A stretch of DNA of 7,629 bases from an uncultured Pelolinea sp. (GTDB lineage Bacteria > Chloroflexota > Anaerolineae > Anaerolineales > Anaerolineaceae), in the NCBI GenBank assembly GCA_937902055.1, contig CALGUJ010000330.1, positions 1-7,629 of the forward strand. Reading direction: 5' to 3'. Shown in pieces: positions 1 to 6,346 of this stretch. The notes beneath the pieces are model-generated. The model was not told where the DNA came from. It saw nothing but the letters and a program-made list of their open reading frames with translations, and did no database searches. How positions within the stretch are numbered: position 1 is the first letter of the stretch; each line of letters begins with the position of its first letter. Both the position numbers and the translations under genes were made by a program.

Positions 1-55
1 AGGAATAATGCGGAATAACTTTTTCATTTTCCAAATACTCAATAGAAAGACCATT

Positions 56-97
56 ACCATCCTTTAGGATTTCGAAAGGATGGTCGTTTTTATTTTT
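56..97 (+). terminator. Rho-independent terminator, plus-strand orientation
   Basis: A perfect 10-bp inverted repeat (ACCATCCTTT at 56-65, AAAGGATGGT at 75-84) encloses a 9-nt loop and is followed at 87-97 by an almost pure T run. This is the usual intrinsic terminator layout for transcription on the plus strand. Read on the minus strand, the stem is followed only by AATGGTCTTT, so it is a poor terminator for the MFS gene ending at 121. The likely client is a convergent plus-strand gene that ends left of the window or within its first 20 bases. Partial minus-strand function cannot be excluded. Confidence 0.65.
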
Positions 98-120
98 ACT
101 ATCTTACTATAAAGTATATA

Positions 121-1365
121 CTATTCGGATACTGCCAATTCAGGTTTTTTCAAGGCTGTAAGGTATTCCCTGCCGAAATATTTATAAGTCAGGGTAAGGC
201 AAACCGCCATGGAAATCGCGGATATAACCCCCAACATGCGAAAGGCGCCAGCCGCGATCAATTGGCCGCCCACCAAAGCGGCAATACCCATACCGATCTG
301 AAAAGTAATCTCCAGCCAGACAGAAGTAGCCATGCGCGAGCGGCGGGTGGAAACCGACGTGGCAAATGAAAACCATAGCGATTGTGAAAAACCGAAGAAA
401 GAGCGGAAGAGGATAAAGGCAGCCGCGCCGATATATGGATTGATGGTCATCACCACGCCAAACGCCATGAAAATCACCATGGCGCGTGCGATCAGCACCG
501 CCCGCAGATTTCCCAGCTTTCCTGCGATCGCGGGACCGAAAAACAGGAAAAGTGTGGTCGGGATCACCAGCACAGCCAGCGTGGTGCCATAAAATTCCAG
601 GGAAGCATGAAAGTAATACACAAAAATAATGTTCAGGAAAGAGGCGATGAAAGCGAAACTCAACCCGATGAAAAACTCGGTGATGGCGAATTTTCGCGTG
701 TTCAGATCCATCCCTTTTAAATAAGGCTCAAAGCTGATGTCGCGCCTGGGATCCGGTTTATCATCCTCAACGAAAAACATCGGCACCGACCCAAACAGCA
801 CCAGCAAACTGGCACCGCTCAACAGAACCCGATACGTAAGCGTCTCATTCATGAAGAGCGGATTCAACAGCGCCGGCAGGCGGCTGCCAATCAGGCTGCC
901 GGTGGCGTTGGTGATGTAGTAAACCAGCGTGGTCATGCTGAAGGCCGAGTTGCGGTCTTCGCGGGTGTAATGGGATAAATATGGCAGTTGAATAATGAAA
1001 TTTCCGCCGATCACCAACCCCACCATCAGCGAACCTAACATGATCAACCATCTGGCCGGGCTGATCACCTGCAGGAAATAAGCAAACCCCAGCACGATGT
1101 AGACCATGATCAACGAGCGCTTAAAACCGATCTTTTCCGCCAGGAAACCGAGCGGGATGGAGGATAATCCTTCAGCAAAAGGCGCCAGGCTTAGGATGAT
1201 GCCCAGAAAATCCGGTGTCATGCCCATTGACAAAATGTACAGGTTGAAATCGGCGTAGAAAACGCCAAAGCCGATATTGATCAAAACCGTCGCCAAAATA
1301 TACAATTTGACGTTGCGGTTGAAACCCTTGACGTTCTTAATATATTGTTGAATGACCGATAGCAC
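121..1365 (-). CDS. MFS transporter, 12-TM type
   Basis: This is a major facilitator superfamily permease in the cytoplasmic membrane. From the GTG start used here it has 414 residues, and hydrophobic segments cover nearly the whole length, as expected for about 12 TM helices. The MFS motif A between TM2 and TM3 is clear (GFLAEKIGFKR, about residues 73-83). A degenerate copy (GPAIAGKLGNLRAVL) sits at the matching place in the second half, and a charged cytoplasmic loop (EDDKPDPRRD) separates the halves. Start choice: GTG at 1365 is preceded by AAGAGG (1370-1375) with a tight 4-nt spacer. An upstream in-frame TTG at 1386 would add seven residues but has no ribosome site. The gene follows the nucleoside hydrolase by about 10-30 nt and is surely co-transcribed. 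Nucleoside or base transport is therefore a reasonable inference, but sugar or drug transport is equally compatible with the sequence. The family call is firm and the substrate unknown. Confidence 0.9.
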   Translation of the reverse strand: MLSVIQQYIKNVKGFNRNVKLYILATVLINIGFGVFYADFNLYILSMGMTPDFLGIILSLAPFAEGLSSIPLGFLAEKIGFKRSLIMVYIVLGFAYFLQVISPARWLIMLGSLMVGLVIGGNFIIQLPYLSHYTREDRNSAFSMTTLVYYITNATGSLIGSRLPALLNPLFMNETLTYRVLLSGASLLVLFGSVPMFFVEDDKPDPRRDISFEPYLKGMDLNTRKFAITEFFIGLSFAFIASFLNIIFVYYFHASLEFYGTTLAVLVIPTTLFLFFGPAIAGKLGNLRAVLIARAMVIFMAFGVVMTINPYIGAAAFILFRSFFGFSQSLWFSFATSVSTRRSRMATSVWLEITFQIGMGIAALVGGQLIAAGAFRMLGVISAISMAVCLTLTYKYFGREYLTALKKPELAVSE

Positions 1366-1369
1366 GAGA

Positions 1370-1375
1370 CCTCTT
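1370..1375 (-). promoter_or_regulatory. Ribosome binding site deciding the MFS start
   Basis: AAGAGG on the minus strand lies 4 nt before GTG (1363-1365). The upstream TTG at 1386 has only CAGCAGCCA before it. The spacing is short, so the choice of GTG is favoured rather than proven. Confidence 0.45.
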
Positions 1376-1395
1376 GAATTCCGCAATGGCTGCTG

Positions 1396-2364
1396 CTAGT
1401 TATTCAACCAGGTATCGAGCACCAGCCTGGAATATTTTTGTTGATCAACTGCGAGCGCCACGGCGACTTTTTGCCGTTGATTATCCACACCCAAATGCGT
1501 GAACCGGCGCCGGTCGACCACGGTCATGCCGCGCGTATATTCACCGGTGGTCTCGATAAAAACCTGGTAATCTTTCAATTCTGCGATGCTGGTATCGATG
1601 GCCACCGCAACCGCCAGCAAATCGGGCGGGGAAACGTAGCGACGTTCATCGCCGCGGATGCGGCCCAGCTCAAGCATGGTCGCGAGGGTTTTGGTGAAAA
1701 TTTGGCTGGCCATCCCGCACCACGAATTTCGATCCGCGGCGGAATGGATAGTCTTCAAATTTTCCTCGGTTAGGATACCGCCCGCCCATAACGGGTCAAG
1801 CGGCACCATGGTCTTGGGAATACGGCTGTCGAACACAATGCGCGCCGCTTCGGGATCGAAATAGACGTTGAATTCCGACATCACGCTGGTATTGCCCGCT
1901 TGCACCCCGCCGGCCATCATGGTCAGCATGCGCACGTTATCCACAATACGCGGTTCGCGTCGGATGGCCATGGCGGAATTGGTCATGGGGCCCAGGGTGA
2001 TCCAGTCGATGGGTTCTTTGGCTTCCATGATGGTGCGCACGATGAAGTCAACGGCGTGTTCTTTCTCCACCGTTTTCTTCGGAGCGGGAAACGGCAGATT
2101 GCCCAAGCCGTCCTTGCCATGCACCGCGGCAGCGTCCTCTCCGCCGGCGCGCATCAAAGTGGTTGAGTAACCTGCAAAAACCGGAACGTCTTTGCCGGAA
2201 TGCTCGACCACTCTGAGGGTGTTATTGACCACGTGGTCCAGGCCGACATTGCCATTCACGCAAGTGATCCCCAATACGTTCAGTGCCGGGGAACGCAATG
2301 CCAACAATAAAGCCACCGCATCGTCCATTCCGGTATCGCAATCGATAATTACATTCCTGGTCAT
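1396..2364 (-). CDS. Inosine/uridine-preferring nucleoside hydrolase family protein
   Basis: This cytoplasmic enzyme would split the N-glycosidic bond of ribonucleosides to give ribose and a free base (purine/pyrimidine salvage). It has 322 residues, the normal family length. Calcium and ribose-binding signatures are intact: D8, D10, D14 and D15 in DCDTGMDD, N39 in NGN, H82 in VHGKDGLG, ITLGPMTN around residue 123, GN at 157-158 and EFN at 164-166 followed by DPEAA. The odd point is near residue 247: the family usually has His-Asp at the active-site wall (H241/D242 in the Crithidia enzyme), and here the sequence reads SPPDLLAVAVAID, with Pro in place of His and Asp kept. The usual Thr-His after PLD is also absent (PLDPLWAG). 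Start: ATG at 2364 has GGAG 6 nt upstream; a TTG at 2376 would add only four residues and has no site. It forms a unit with the downstream MFS gene. The fold is certain, but substrate and turnover are uncertain. Confidence 0.93.
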   Translation of the reverse strand: MTRNVIIDCDTGMDDAVALLLALRSPALNVLGITCVNGNVGLDHVVNNTLRVVEHSGKDVPVFAGYSTTLMRAGGEDAAAVHGKDGLGNLPFPAPKKTVEKEHAVDFIVRTIMEAKEPIDWITLGPMTNSAMAIRREPRIVDNVRMLTMMAGGVQAGNTSVMSEFNVYFDPEAARIVFDSRIPKTMVPLDPLWAGGILTEENLKTIHSAADRNSWCGMASQIFTKTLATMLELGRIRGDERRYVSPPDLLAVAVAIDTSIAELKDYQVFIETTGEYTRGMTVVDRRRFTHLGVDNQRQKVAVALAVDQQKYSRLVLDTWLNN

Positions 2365-2370
2365 TTGCAG

Positions 2371-2374
2371 CTCC
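2371..2374 (-). promoter_or_regulatory. Ribosome binding site deciding the hydrolase start
   Basis: GGAG on the minus strand is 6 nt before ATG at 2362-2364. This supports that ATG over the in-frame TTG at 2374-2376, which overlaps the site itself. Confidence 0.65.
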
Positions 2375-2441
2375 AATCAATAAATTAAAAAACTTCCATT
2401 TAAAATTTCCCAAACCGTAAGGCGGGAGAAAGGAAGCTATT

Positions 2442-2470
2442 AGTATAACCAAGCCCGGCGTATTTTTCCA
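2442..2470 (-). promoter_or_regulatory. Candidate sigma-70 promoter for hydrolase-MFS unit
   Basis: On the minus strand, TGGAAA (2465-2470, 4 of 6 to the -35 consensus) is followed after exactly 17 nt by TATACT (2442-2447, 5 of 6 to the -10 consensus). It lies in the 126-nt gap between the GT-C stop and the hydrolase ATG, and would give a leader of about 70 nt. I see no convincing terminator for the GT-C gene in this gap, so read-through may also feed the unit. The call rests on consensus match only. Confidence 0.45.
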
Positions 2471-2490
2471 GAGAAAAAGGGAGCGATTAT

Positions 2491-4365
2491 TCAGTCAATC
2501 GCAACGATCTGCAGGACGTTTTGGAAGCGGGTTGCGACCTTTTCCGCGCAGCCGGTAACCGGGTAGCTCGTGGGTATTTGAACCCCGGTTTCAAGCGGCA
2601 GGATGAAAAAATGGTATTCCAGGCTGCCGTAATCCAGGCCGGCCCATAAACGGAAGCCGCCATTTGAATTTTCGCCAAGTGCCACCAGCGTATTATAAAA
2701 ATCATCGTTGGCGCGATCCATGCCGCTTTTGGTAAACTGCGACAGGCAGACAGCCGGAGAAATTCCGCAACCGGTCGCCTCGTCCGGCAGAACATCCACA
2801 AAGCTCCCCGGCAGGATTTGAAAGGCCACCGGTGTTTCCCTTGCCGCGCATTCGGGTAGCGAAATTTGCGCCGAACGTGACAGATTCAGGATGAACGCCG
2901 GCGCGCCGATCATTAATACGGTGATAATCCCGGCCATCCAGCAGGCAGGCGATCTCCGGCGCGGGGCAGCGGCCGGCTGTTCTTCTTTTTCATGGTTTAA
3001 ATTCAACGCGGGCAAATGGATCGCCATCAAGGCAAACAGGTAAGGCGCGCTGCCGGAATAAAAGCGGTTCCCGCCATCGACAGGCGGCAGGAACGGGATC
3101 GAGGCCAGAATGCCCAGGAAACAAGCCAGCAGCATACCATTCACAGAATCCCTGACCTCGGCAATCGCGCGTGCAATGCCATAGATCAAACCGGCAGTGC
3201 ACATCGACCAAAAGAGCCAACCCCAACCGGCTTTGCCGCCGGAAAGCAGATCGAACATACCCATTGAATTGTGAGTGAAAAAATCACGGTAGGATTTATA
3301 GAACCCGATCAACAATCCCAACGGATATTCGCGGATTTTCTGCAGCGCTGCTTGCAGCACCACGGCGGAATCGTCCGTGCCGAGCGCTTGCAGGTGGTAT
3401 TGAAAACCCGCCCCGCCTACCGCCTGGCCGTACAGCATCCAGGAAAAATTGCCAAAAGTGGCACCGCTTTTTTCAGTGATCAAGCGCGGCAGCAGGAGGT
3501 TGAACGCGCCGAAAGCGGCAACGAAAACCAGCCCGAAGATGATTGCCATGCGCCAGGAAAATTTCCTGTCGCCCCGGAACAACCATCCCAGCCAAATGAT
3601 CAGGAAAGGCAGCATGAAAAAAGCCCCGGCGCGGATGCTGACCGCCAGCACCAGCATGACCCCGCCCCAGGCGGCATCCGCGAAGCGATGGGTTCGGGCA
3701 GCGCCGAGCAGCAGCGCCAACGACAGGCAGGCGAAAGCCAGGCTGGGTACTTCGGTCAACGTGTCGCCGATCATCGGTCGGATGAACGCGTAGGTCAATG
3801 CGAAAAAAATGGCAGCGGGCAGCGGGCCATATTGGCTGCGAATGGCGGCAGCCGCCCAATAAACGCTTCCTCCCAGAAAAGCGATCATGATCGCCAGAGC
3901 CGCCAGCAAATTACCGCCGGTGATGGTCAGGAGGATTGAAAGCAATCCCGGAAATAACGGCCGGAACGCGCCCTGCAAGCCATCCGCGGTGATCGGCTGC
4001 CCATTCAGCAGCATGTTCGCGCCATTGTAGTAGTAGTAACCGTCTTTATATGGGATGAAACCGCCCAACACGGTGGCGTTCGAAAGGCTGGTGGAAAGGC
4101 GGATCGCCAGCGGCAGCGCGAATACAAGCGCTGTCAGGAAAAGCCCGGCAGCCGTGCGCAGCGGACGGTTGGCTATCTGGAATACCAGAATAAAGAGGAT
4201 AACCAGGCCGGCAAAATGCAGCAGCGTAAAAGGGCTGAATTTACTGATGATTGATGAGGGAAGTGTAATTTTCAACGCCGAAAAATAAACGAAAGCCGTA
4301 GCAAGCAATCCGCCCGGCCAGCCTATCCATTTATTTATTGATCCCTCATGCGCGTGACTTTTCAT
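2491..4365 (-). CDS. GT-C type polytopic membrane glycosyltransferase (GT39/PMT-like)
   Basis: Large integral membrane protein of 624 residues with about 12-13 predicted TM helices up to residue 493 and a C-terminal non-membrane domain (about 495-624). The layout fits GT-C enzymes, which take a sugar from a polyprenyl-phosphate donor and attach it on the outer face of the membrane. The first large loop after the TM2-3 region has an acidic residue (D108) in YKDGYYYYNGAN, followed by FRPLFPG (134-140), as in ArnT/PMT-like proteins. TEVPSLAFACLSLALL (204-219) and GGNRFYSGSAPYLF (431-444) resemble other conserved GT-C stretches. Four codons for Y110-Y113 include a small gta repeat. The tail holds Cys506, 533, 540 and 606. 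The gene starts 15 nt after the DPM1-like gene ends, with no clear ribosome site, so translational coupling is likely. Acceptor and sugar are unknown. It could also be called a generic glycosyltransferase family 39 or hypothetical membrane protein. Confidence 0.75.
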   Translation of the reverse strand: MKSHAHEGSINKWIGWPGGLLATAFVYFSALKITLPSSIISKFSPFTLLHFAGLVILFILVFQIANRPLRTAAGLFLTALVFALPLAIRLSTSLSNATVLGGFIPYKDGYYYYNGANMLLNGQPITADGLQGAFRPLFPGLLSILLTITGGNLLAALAIMIAFLGGSVYWAAAAIRSQYGPLPAAIFFALTYAFIRPMIGDTLTEVPSLAFACLSLALLLGAARTHRFADAAWGGVMLVLAVSIRAGAFFMLPFLIIWLGWLFRGDRKFSWRMAIIFGLVFVAAFGAFNLLLPRLITEKSGATFGNFSWMLYGQAVGGAGFQYHLQALGTDDSAVVLQAALQKIREYPLGLLIGFYKSYRDFFTHNSMGMFDLLSGGKAGWGWLFWSMCTAGLIYGIARAIAEVRDSVNGMLLACFLGILASIPFLPPVDGGNRFYSGSAPYLFALMAIHLPALNLNHEKEEQPAAAPRRRSPACWMAGIITVLMIGAPAFILNLSRSAQISLPECAARETPVAFQILPGSFVDVLPDEATGCGISPAVCLSQFTKSGMDRANDDFYNTLVALGENSNGGFRLWAGLDYGSLEYHFFILPLETGVQIPTSYPVTGCAEKVATRFQNVLQIVAID

Positions 4366-4380
4366 CTCGAAACAAACGCT

Positions 4381-5085
4381 TTAGTTGACGAAACGGTACT
4401 TGATCAGCGTCCACATCGCAATAAAGGCATCCTTCATCTTAATCTTTTTGCCTTCCTCATAGAAACGCGGGGTGAAGCGGATGGGGACTTCGTAAATACG
4501 AATGTGTTTTTTCAGGATCTTAGCGGTGAATTCCGGTTCGAAATCGAAGCTCCTGGCGCGGATGCGGATATCCTTTACAACCTCGCGCCTGAAAAGCTTG
4601 TAGCCCGTTTCCATATCCGTCAGAATGTTGTTATACAAAATATTTGTGGTGAAGGTCAGGATCTTGTTGGCCACCATATTCCAGAACAGGATCGGCCGGC
4701 GAGGGCCGCCCAGGAAGCGCGAACCGTACACCACATCTGCCAACCCTTCATTGATCGGTTGCAGTAGCATGGGGTAATCACGCGGGTCATATTCCAGGTC
4801 GGCGTCCTGGATCAACACCAGGTCGCTGGTGACTGCCTGCAAGCCGGTCCGGATAGCAGCGCCTTTACCCTGGTTTTTTTCATGCAGGATAATCTTGATA
4901 CCCGGTTTGTTTTGGTAATCGGTTAAAATACGGCGAGTGCCGTCTTTGGAGCCGTCGTCCACCAGCACGATTTCGTCCACCAAATCCGTGTCTTTGACAC
5001 GCTGGATGATCTCCTGAATGGTATTGGCTTCGTTGAAAACCGGGATAATTACCGAAAGAGTGTATGGTTTTTGGATTTTCTTCAT
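4381..5085 (-). CDS. Family 2 glycosyltransferase, DPM1-like (polyprenyl-phosphate sugar synthase)
   Basis: GT-A fold enzyme of 234 residues, predicted to transfer a hexose (mannose or glucose) from a nucleotide sugar to polyprenyl phosphate at the cytoplasmic face. Motifs in order: SVIIPVFNE (11-19), VDDGSKDGT (42-50, nucleotide binding), NQGKGAAIRTG (71-81), the metal-binding DAD at 94-96 in QDADLEYDP, GSRFLGG (121-127), TDMETGYKLFRR (156-167), SFDFEPEF (179-186), EVPIRFTPR (199-207) and EGKKI (211-215). This set is typical of dolichol-phosphate mannosyltransferase-like proteins. There is no C-terminal membrane anchor, as in the short DPM1 type, so it probably binds the membrane peripherally. 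The ATG has GGCGG 8 nt upstream. The GT-C gene follows 15 nt downstream, a classic donor-maker/donor-user pair. The family is very secure; the sugar is not known. Confidence 0.93.
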   Translation of the reverse strand: MKKIQKPYTLSVIIPVFNEANTIQEIIQRVKDTDLVDEIVLVDDGSKDGTRRILTDYQNKPGIKIILHEKNQGKGAAIRTGLQAVTSDLVLIQDADLEYDPRDYPMLLQPINEGLADVVYGSRFLGGPRRPILFWNMVANKILTFTTNILYNNILTDMETGYKLFRREVVKDIRIRARSFDFEPEFTAKILKKHIRIYEVPIRFTPRFYEEGKKIKMKDAFIAMWTLIKYRFVN

Positions 5086-5102
5086 AGTATTTTCCGCCCG
5101 TA

Positions 5103-5108
5103 ATTATA
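5103..5108 (-). promoter_or_regulatory. Possible -10 element before the DPM1-like gene
   Basis: A perfect TATAAT stands on the minus strand 17 nt before the ATG at 5085, inside the 109-nt gap after the Fe-S gene. There is no recognisable -35 at 16-18 nt (CTTCTG or TTCTGG only). A start about 7 nt downstream would fall on the GGCGG ribosome site, which weakens the case. The rest of the gap shows no convincing terminator; only short imperfect stems such as CAGC/GCTG near 5140 are present. Confidence 0.25.
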
Positions 5109-5194
5109 AACAATAAAACCTCAACCAGAAGCCCACAGCATAACGCTGCTTTGGAGCATGTGAAAACCCCCGCCATACTCATGGAACGTTCTTT

Positions 5195-6277
5195 TTACTG
5201 CCCAGTGAAACGTTGCAAGAACCGCGTTGAATACGCAAGTGTCTCGGTCGGGCAGGCATCGACGCAATGACCGCAGCCCACGCAGCGGCTGTGCCATAGC
5301 GGTTCGCCCACTTTTGCCCACGTCATGATGTCAATCGCCATGGGGCAAACCCGATTGCAGCGGCCGCACTGGATACACTCGTTCCGGTTGGTGACGATCT
5401 GTTGGTTCCCCGCTCTTGCGAGGAAAGACAGGACGGTTCCCAATGGACAATAATAACAATACCCCCGCCCAAAAAAGGCTACCCAAAAGAACATGGCCAT
5501 GAGCAGTTCTCCGCTCAGGTAGATGTAATTCTCTACTTTAGCGACAACGAGAGGATTTCCATCGATGGGAACATTTGCCAGGAAAAGTATCCACCAAATA
5601 GTGAAAAAGGACGCCAGGGCAAGGAATAGCCATCTCGCAATCGTTAGAATAGTTAGTGAAAGCGGTTTTAATATCCTTTTCTTACCGAGCAGCGGCATGG
5701 CCGGGGAAAATACTTCGGCGGCAAAACCATTGAATAAACATAAAGTTGAACACTGCCAACGCCGGCCGAAGAGAAGGGTGCCGATGACAACCACCAGGCT
5801 GGCTATCATATAAAAGATCAGAACTGCCGAAATTCCAGCAGCACCCCAAACCGGGAAACGGCTTTGATAAAACGATGAACCCTCATATAACAACTGCAAT
5901 GGCGCAGTCGTCCAGGGCAGCGGCATGCTGAAAAAATACACTTCCTGATTCTTCAAGAAAACCGGCAGCAAGATGTGGACGATGAGCGCCGCCAGGATGA
6001 ACCCGAACAGATTTCTCCTACGCAGGGTGGTTTTGCCGGTTCGATTCACGATTCTGATGGTCAGGTAACTGCCGATTAAAATAAAAACCGTCTTTACCCA
6101 ATTCTCATAAAAATGCCAGAACCGGCTGATCAATTGCCCGATTTCGGGAGCAGCACGGGATGCGTAACCGTAATTCAAGCCCGCGATGATCAGGCACAGG
6201 ACGATATAAACCCACAGGATGACTTTTAATATCCGCAGGTCCCAGGCTGAGCGGGGCTTTTCTGTATTCCTTTTCAT
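5195..6277 (-). CDS. Membrane-bound 2x[4Fe-4S] electron-transfer protein, NapH/NosR/YccM-like
   Basis: Integral membrane iron-sulfur protein of 360 residues. About six TM helices are visible (near 17-38, 61-77, 89-108, 146-170, 206-234, 254-270). The C-terminal domain has two complete ferredoxin motifs: C301/C304/C307/C311 in CIQCGRCNRVCP and C332/C335/C338/C342 in CVGCGHCVDACP. Two further pairs flank membrane segments: C176/C180 (CSTLC, after GRRW) and C274/C277 in GYCYYCPLG. These two motifs are the hallmark of the NapH/NosR/CcoG/YccM group, which passes electrons between the quinol pool or flavins and periplasmic or cytoplasmic partners. No reductase, flavoprotein or cytochrome gene is next to it, so the partner is unknown. 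Upstream is the SpoIIM-like gene (61-nt gap holding a large hairpin). The start ATG lacks a clear ribosome site; TACAAT at 6288-6293 with TTGGGG 16 nt upstream could be a weak private promoter. The fold is confident and the role open. Confidence 0.87.
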   Translation of the reverse strand: MKRNTEKPRSAWDLRILKVILWVYIVLCLIIAGLNYGYASRAAPEIGQLISRFWHFYENWVKTVFILIGSYLTIRIVNRTGKTTLRRRNLFGFILAALIVHILLPVFLKNQEVYFFSMPLPWTTAPLQLLYEGSSFYQSRFPVWGAAGISAVLIFYMIASLVVVIGTLLFGRRWQCSTLCLFNGFAAEVFSPAMPLLGKKRILKPLSLTILTIARWLFLALASFFTIWWILFLANVPIDGNPLVVAKVENYIYLSGELLMAMFFWVAFFGRGYCYYCPLGTVLSFLARAGNQQIVTNRNECIQCGRCNRVCPMAIDIMTWAKVGEPLWHSRCVGCGHCVDACPTETLAYSTRFLQRFTGQ

Positions 6278-6291
6278 TTGGATTTTAATTG

Positions 6292-6346
6292 TAGCCTGAA
6301 TTCACGCTTCCCCAACCTTCCATTCTTGAAGAAAGGAATCAGGCTA
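6292..6346 (-). other. Imperfect long hairpin across stop codon and intergenic gap
   Basis: The arms TAGCCTGA (6292-6299) and TCAGGCTA (6339-6346) are perfect 8-bp complements. With one bulged base they extend to 11 bp (TAGCCTGAATTC against GAATCAGGCTA). Next to the outer stem, CCTTTC can pair with GGAAGG (minus strand) around a 9-nt loop that contains TTCAAGAA. The element includes the TGA of the SpoIIM-like gene and ends about 15 nt before the Fe-S gene ATG. No T run follows on either strand, so it is not a standard intrinsic terminator. An mRNA stabiliser or processing site between two cistrons is a reasonable guess. Confidence 0.45.

Noticed and set aside
1438..2170. Several plus-strand open frames opposite the nucleoside hydrolase
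   Set aside because: All overlap a gene with clear family motifs, and the predicted products show no domain or membrane pattern of their own.
3271..3939. Long plus-strand open frame (222 codons) opposite the GT-C gene
   Set aside because: It is antisense to a well-supported membrane enzyme gene in its most GC-rich part. Its product is Gln/Arg/Glu-rich low-complexity sequence with no recognisable domain, typical of a chance open frame.
4348..4767. Plus-strand open frame opposite the DPM1-like gene
   Set aside because: It overlaps a gene with the full family 2 glycosyltransferase motif set on the other strand and has no recognisable domain or conserved motif.
4880..5182. Small minus-strand open frame starting in the gap before the DPM1-like gene, with a hydrophobic N-terminus and three cysteines
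   Set aside because: No ribosome site stands before its ATG, and about two thirds of it runs out of frame inside the DPM1-like gene. The hydrophobic stretch covers only the 30-odd codons in the gap. Chance is the simplest explanation.
5170..5195. Possible terminator after the Fe-S gene (GAACGTTC palindrome and CCAT/ATGG stem)
   Set aside because: The stems are only 4 bp and the following G-rich stretch ends in four T's. This is too weak to call a terminator.
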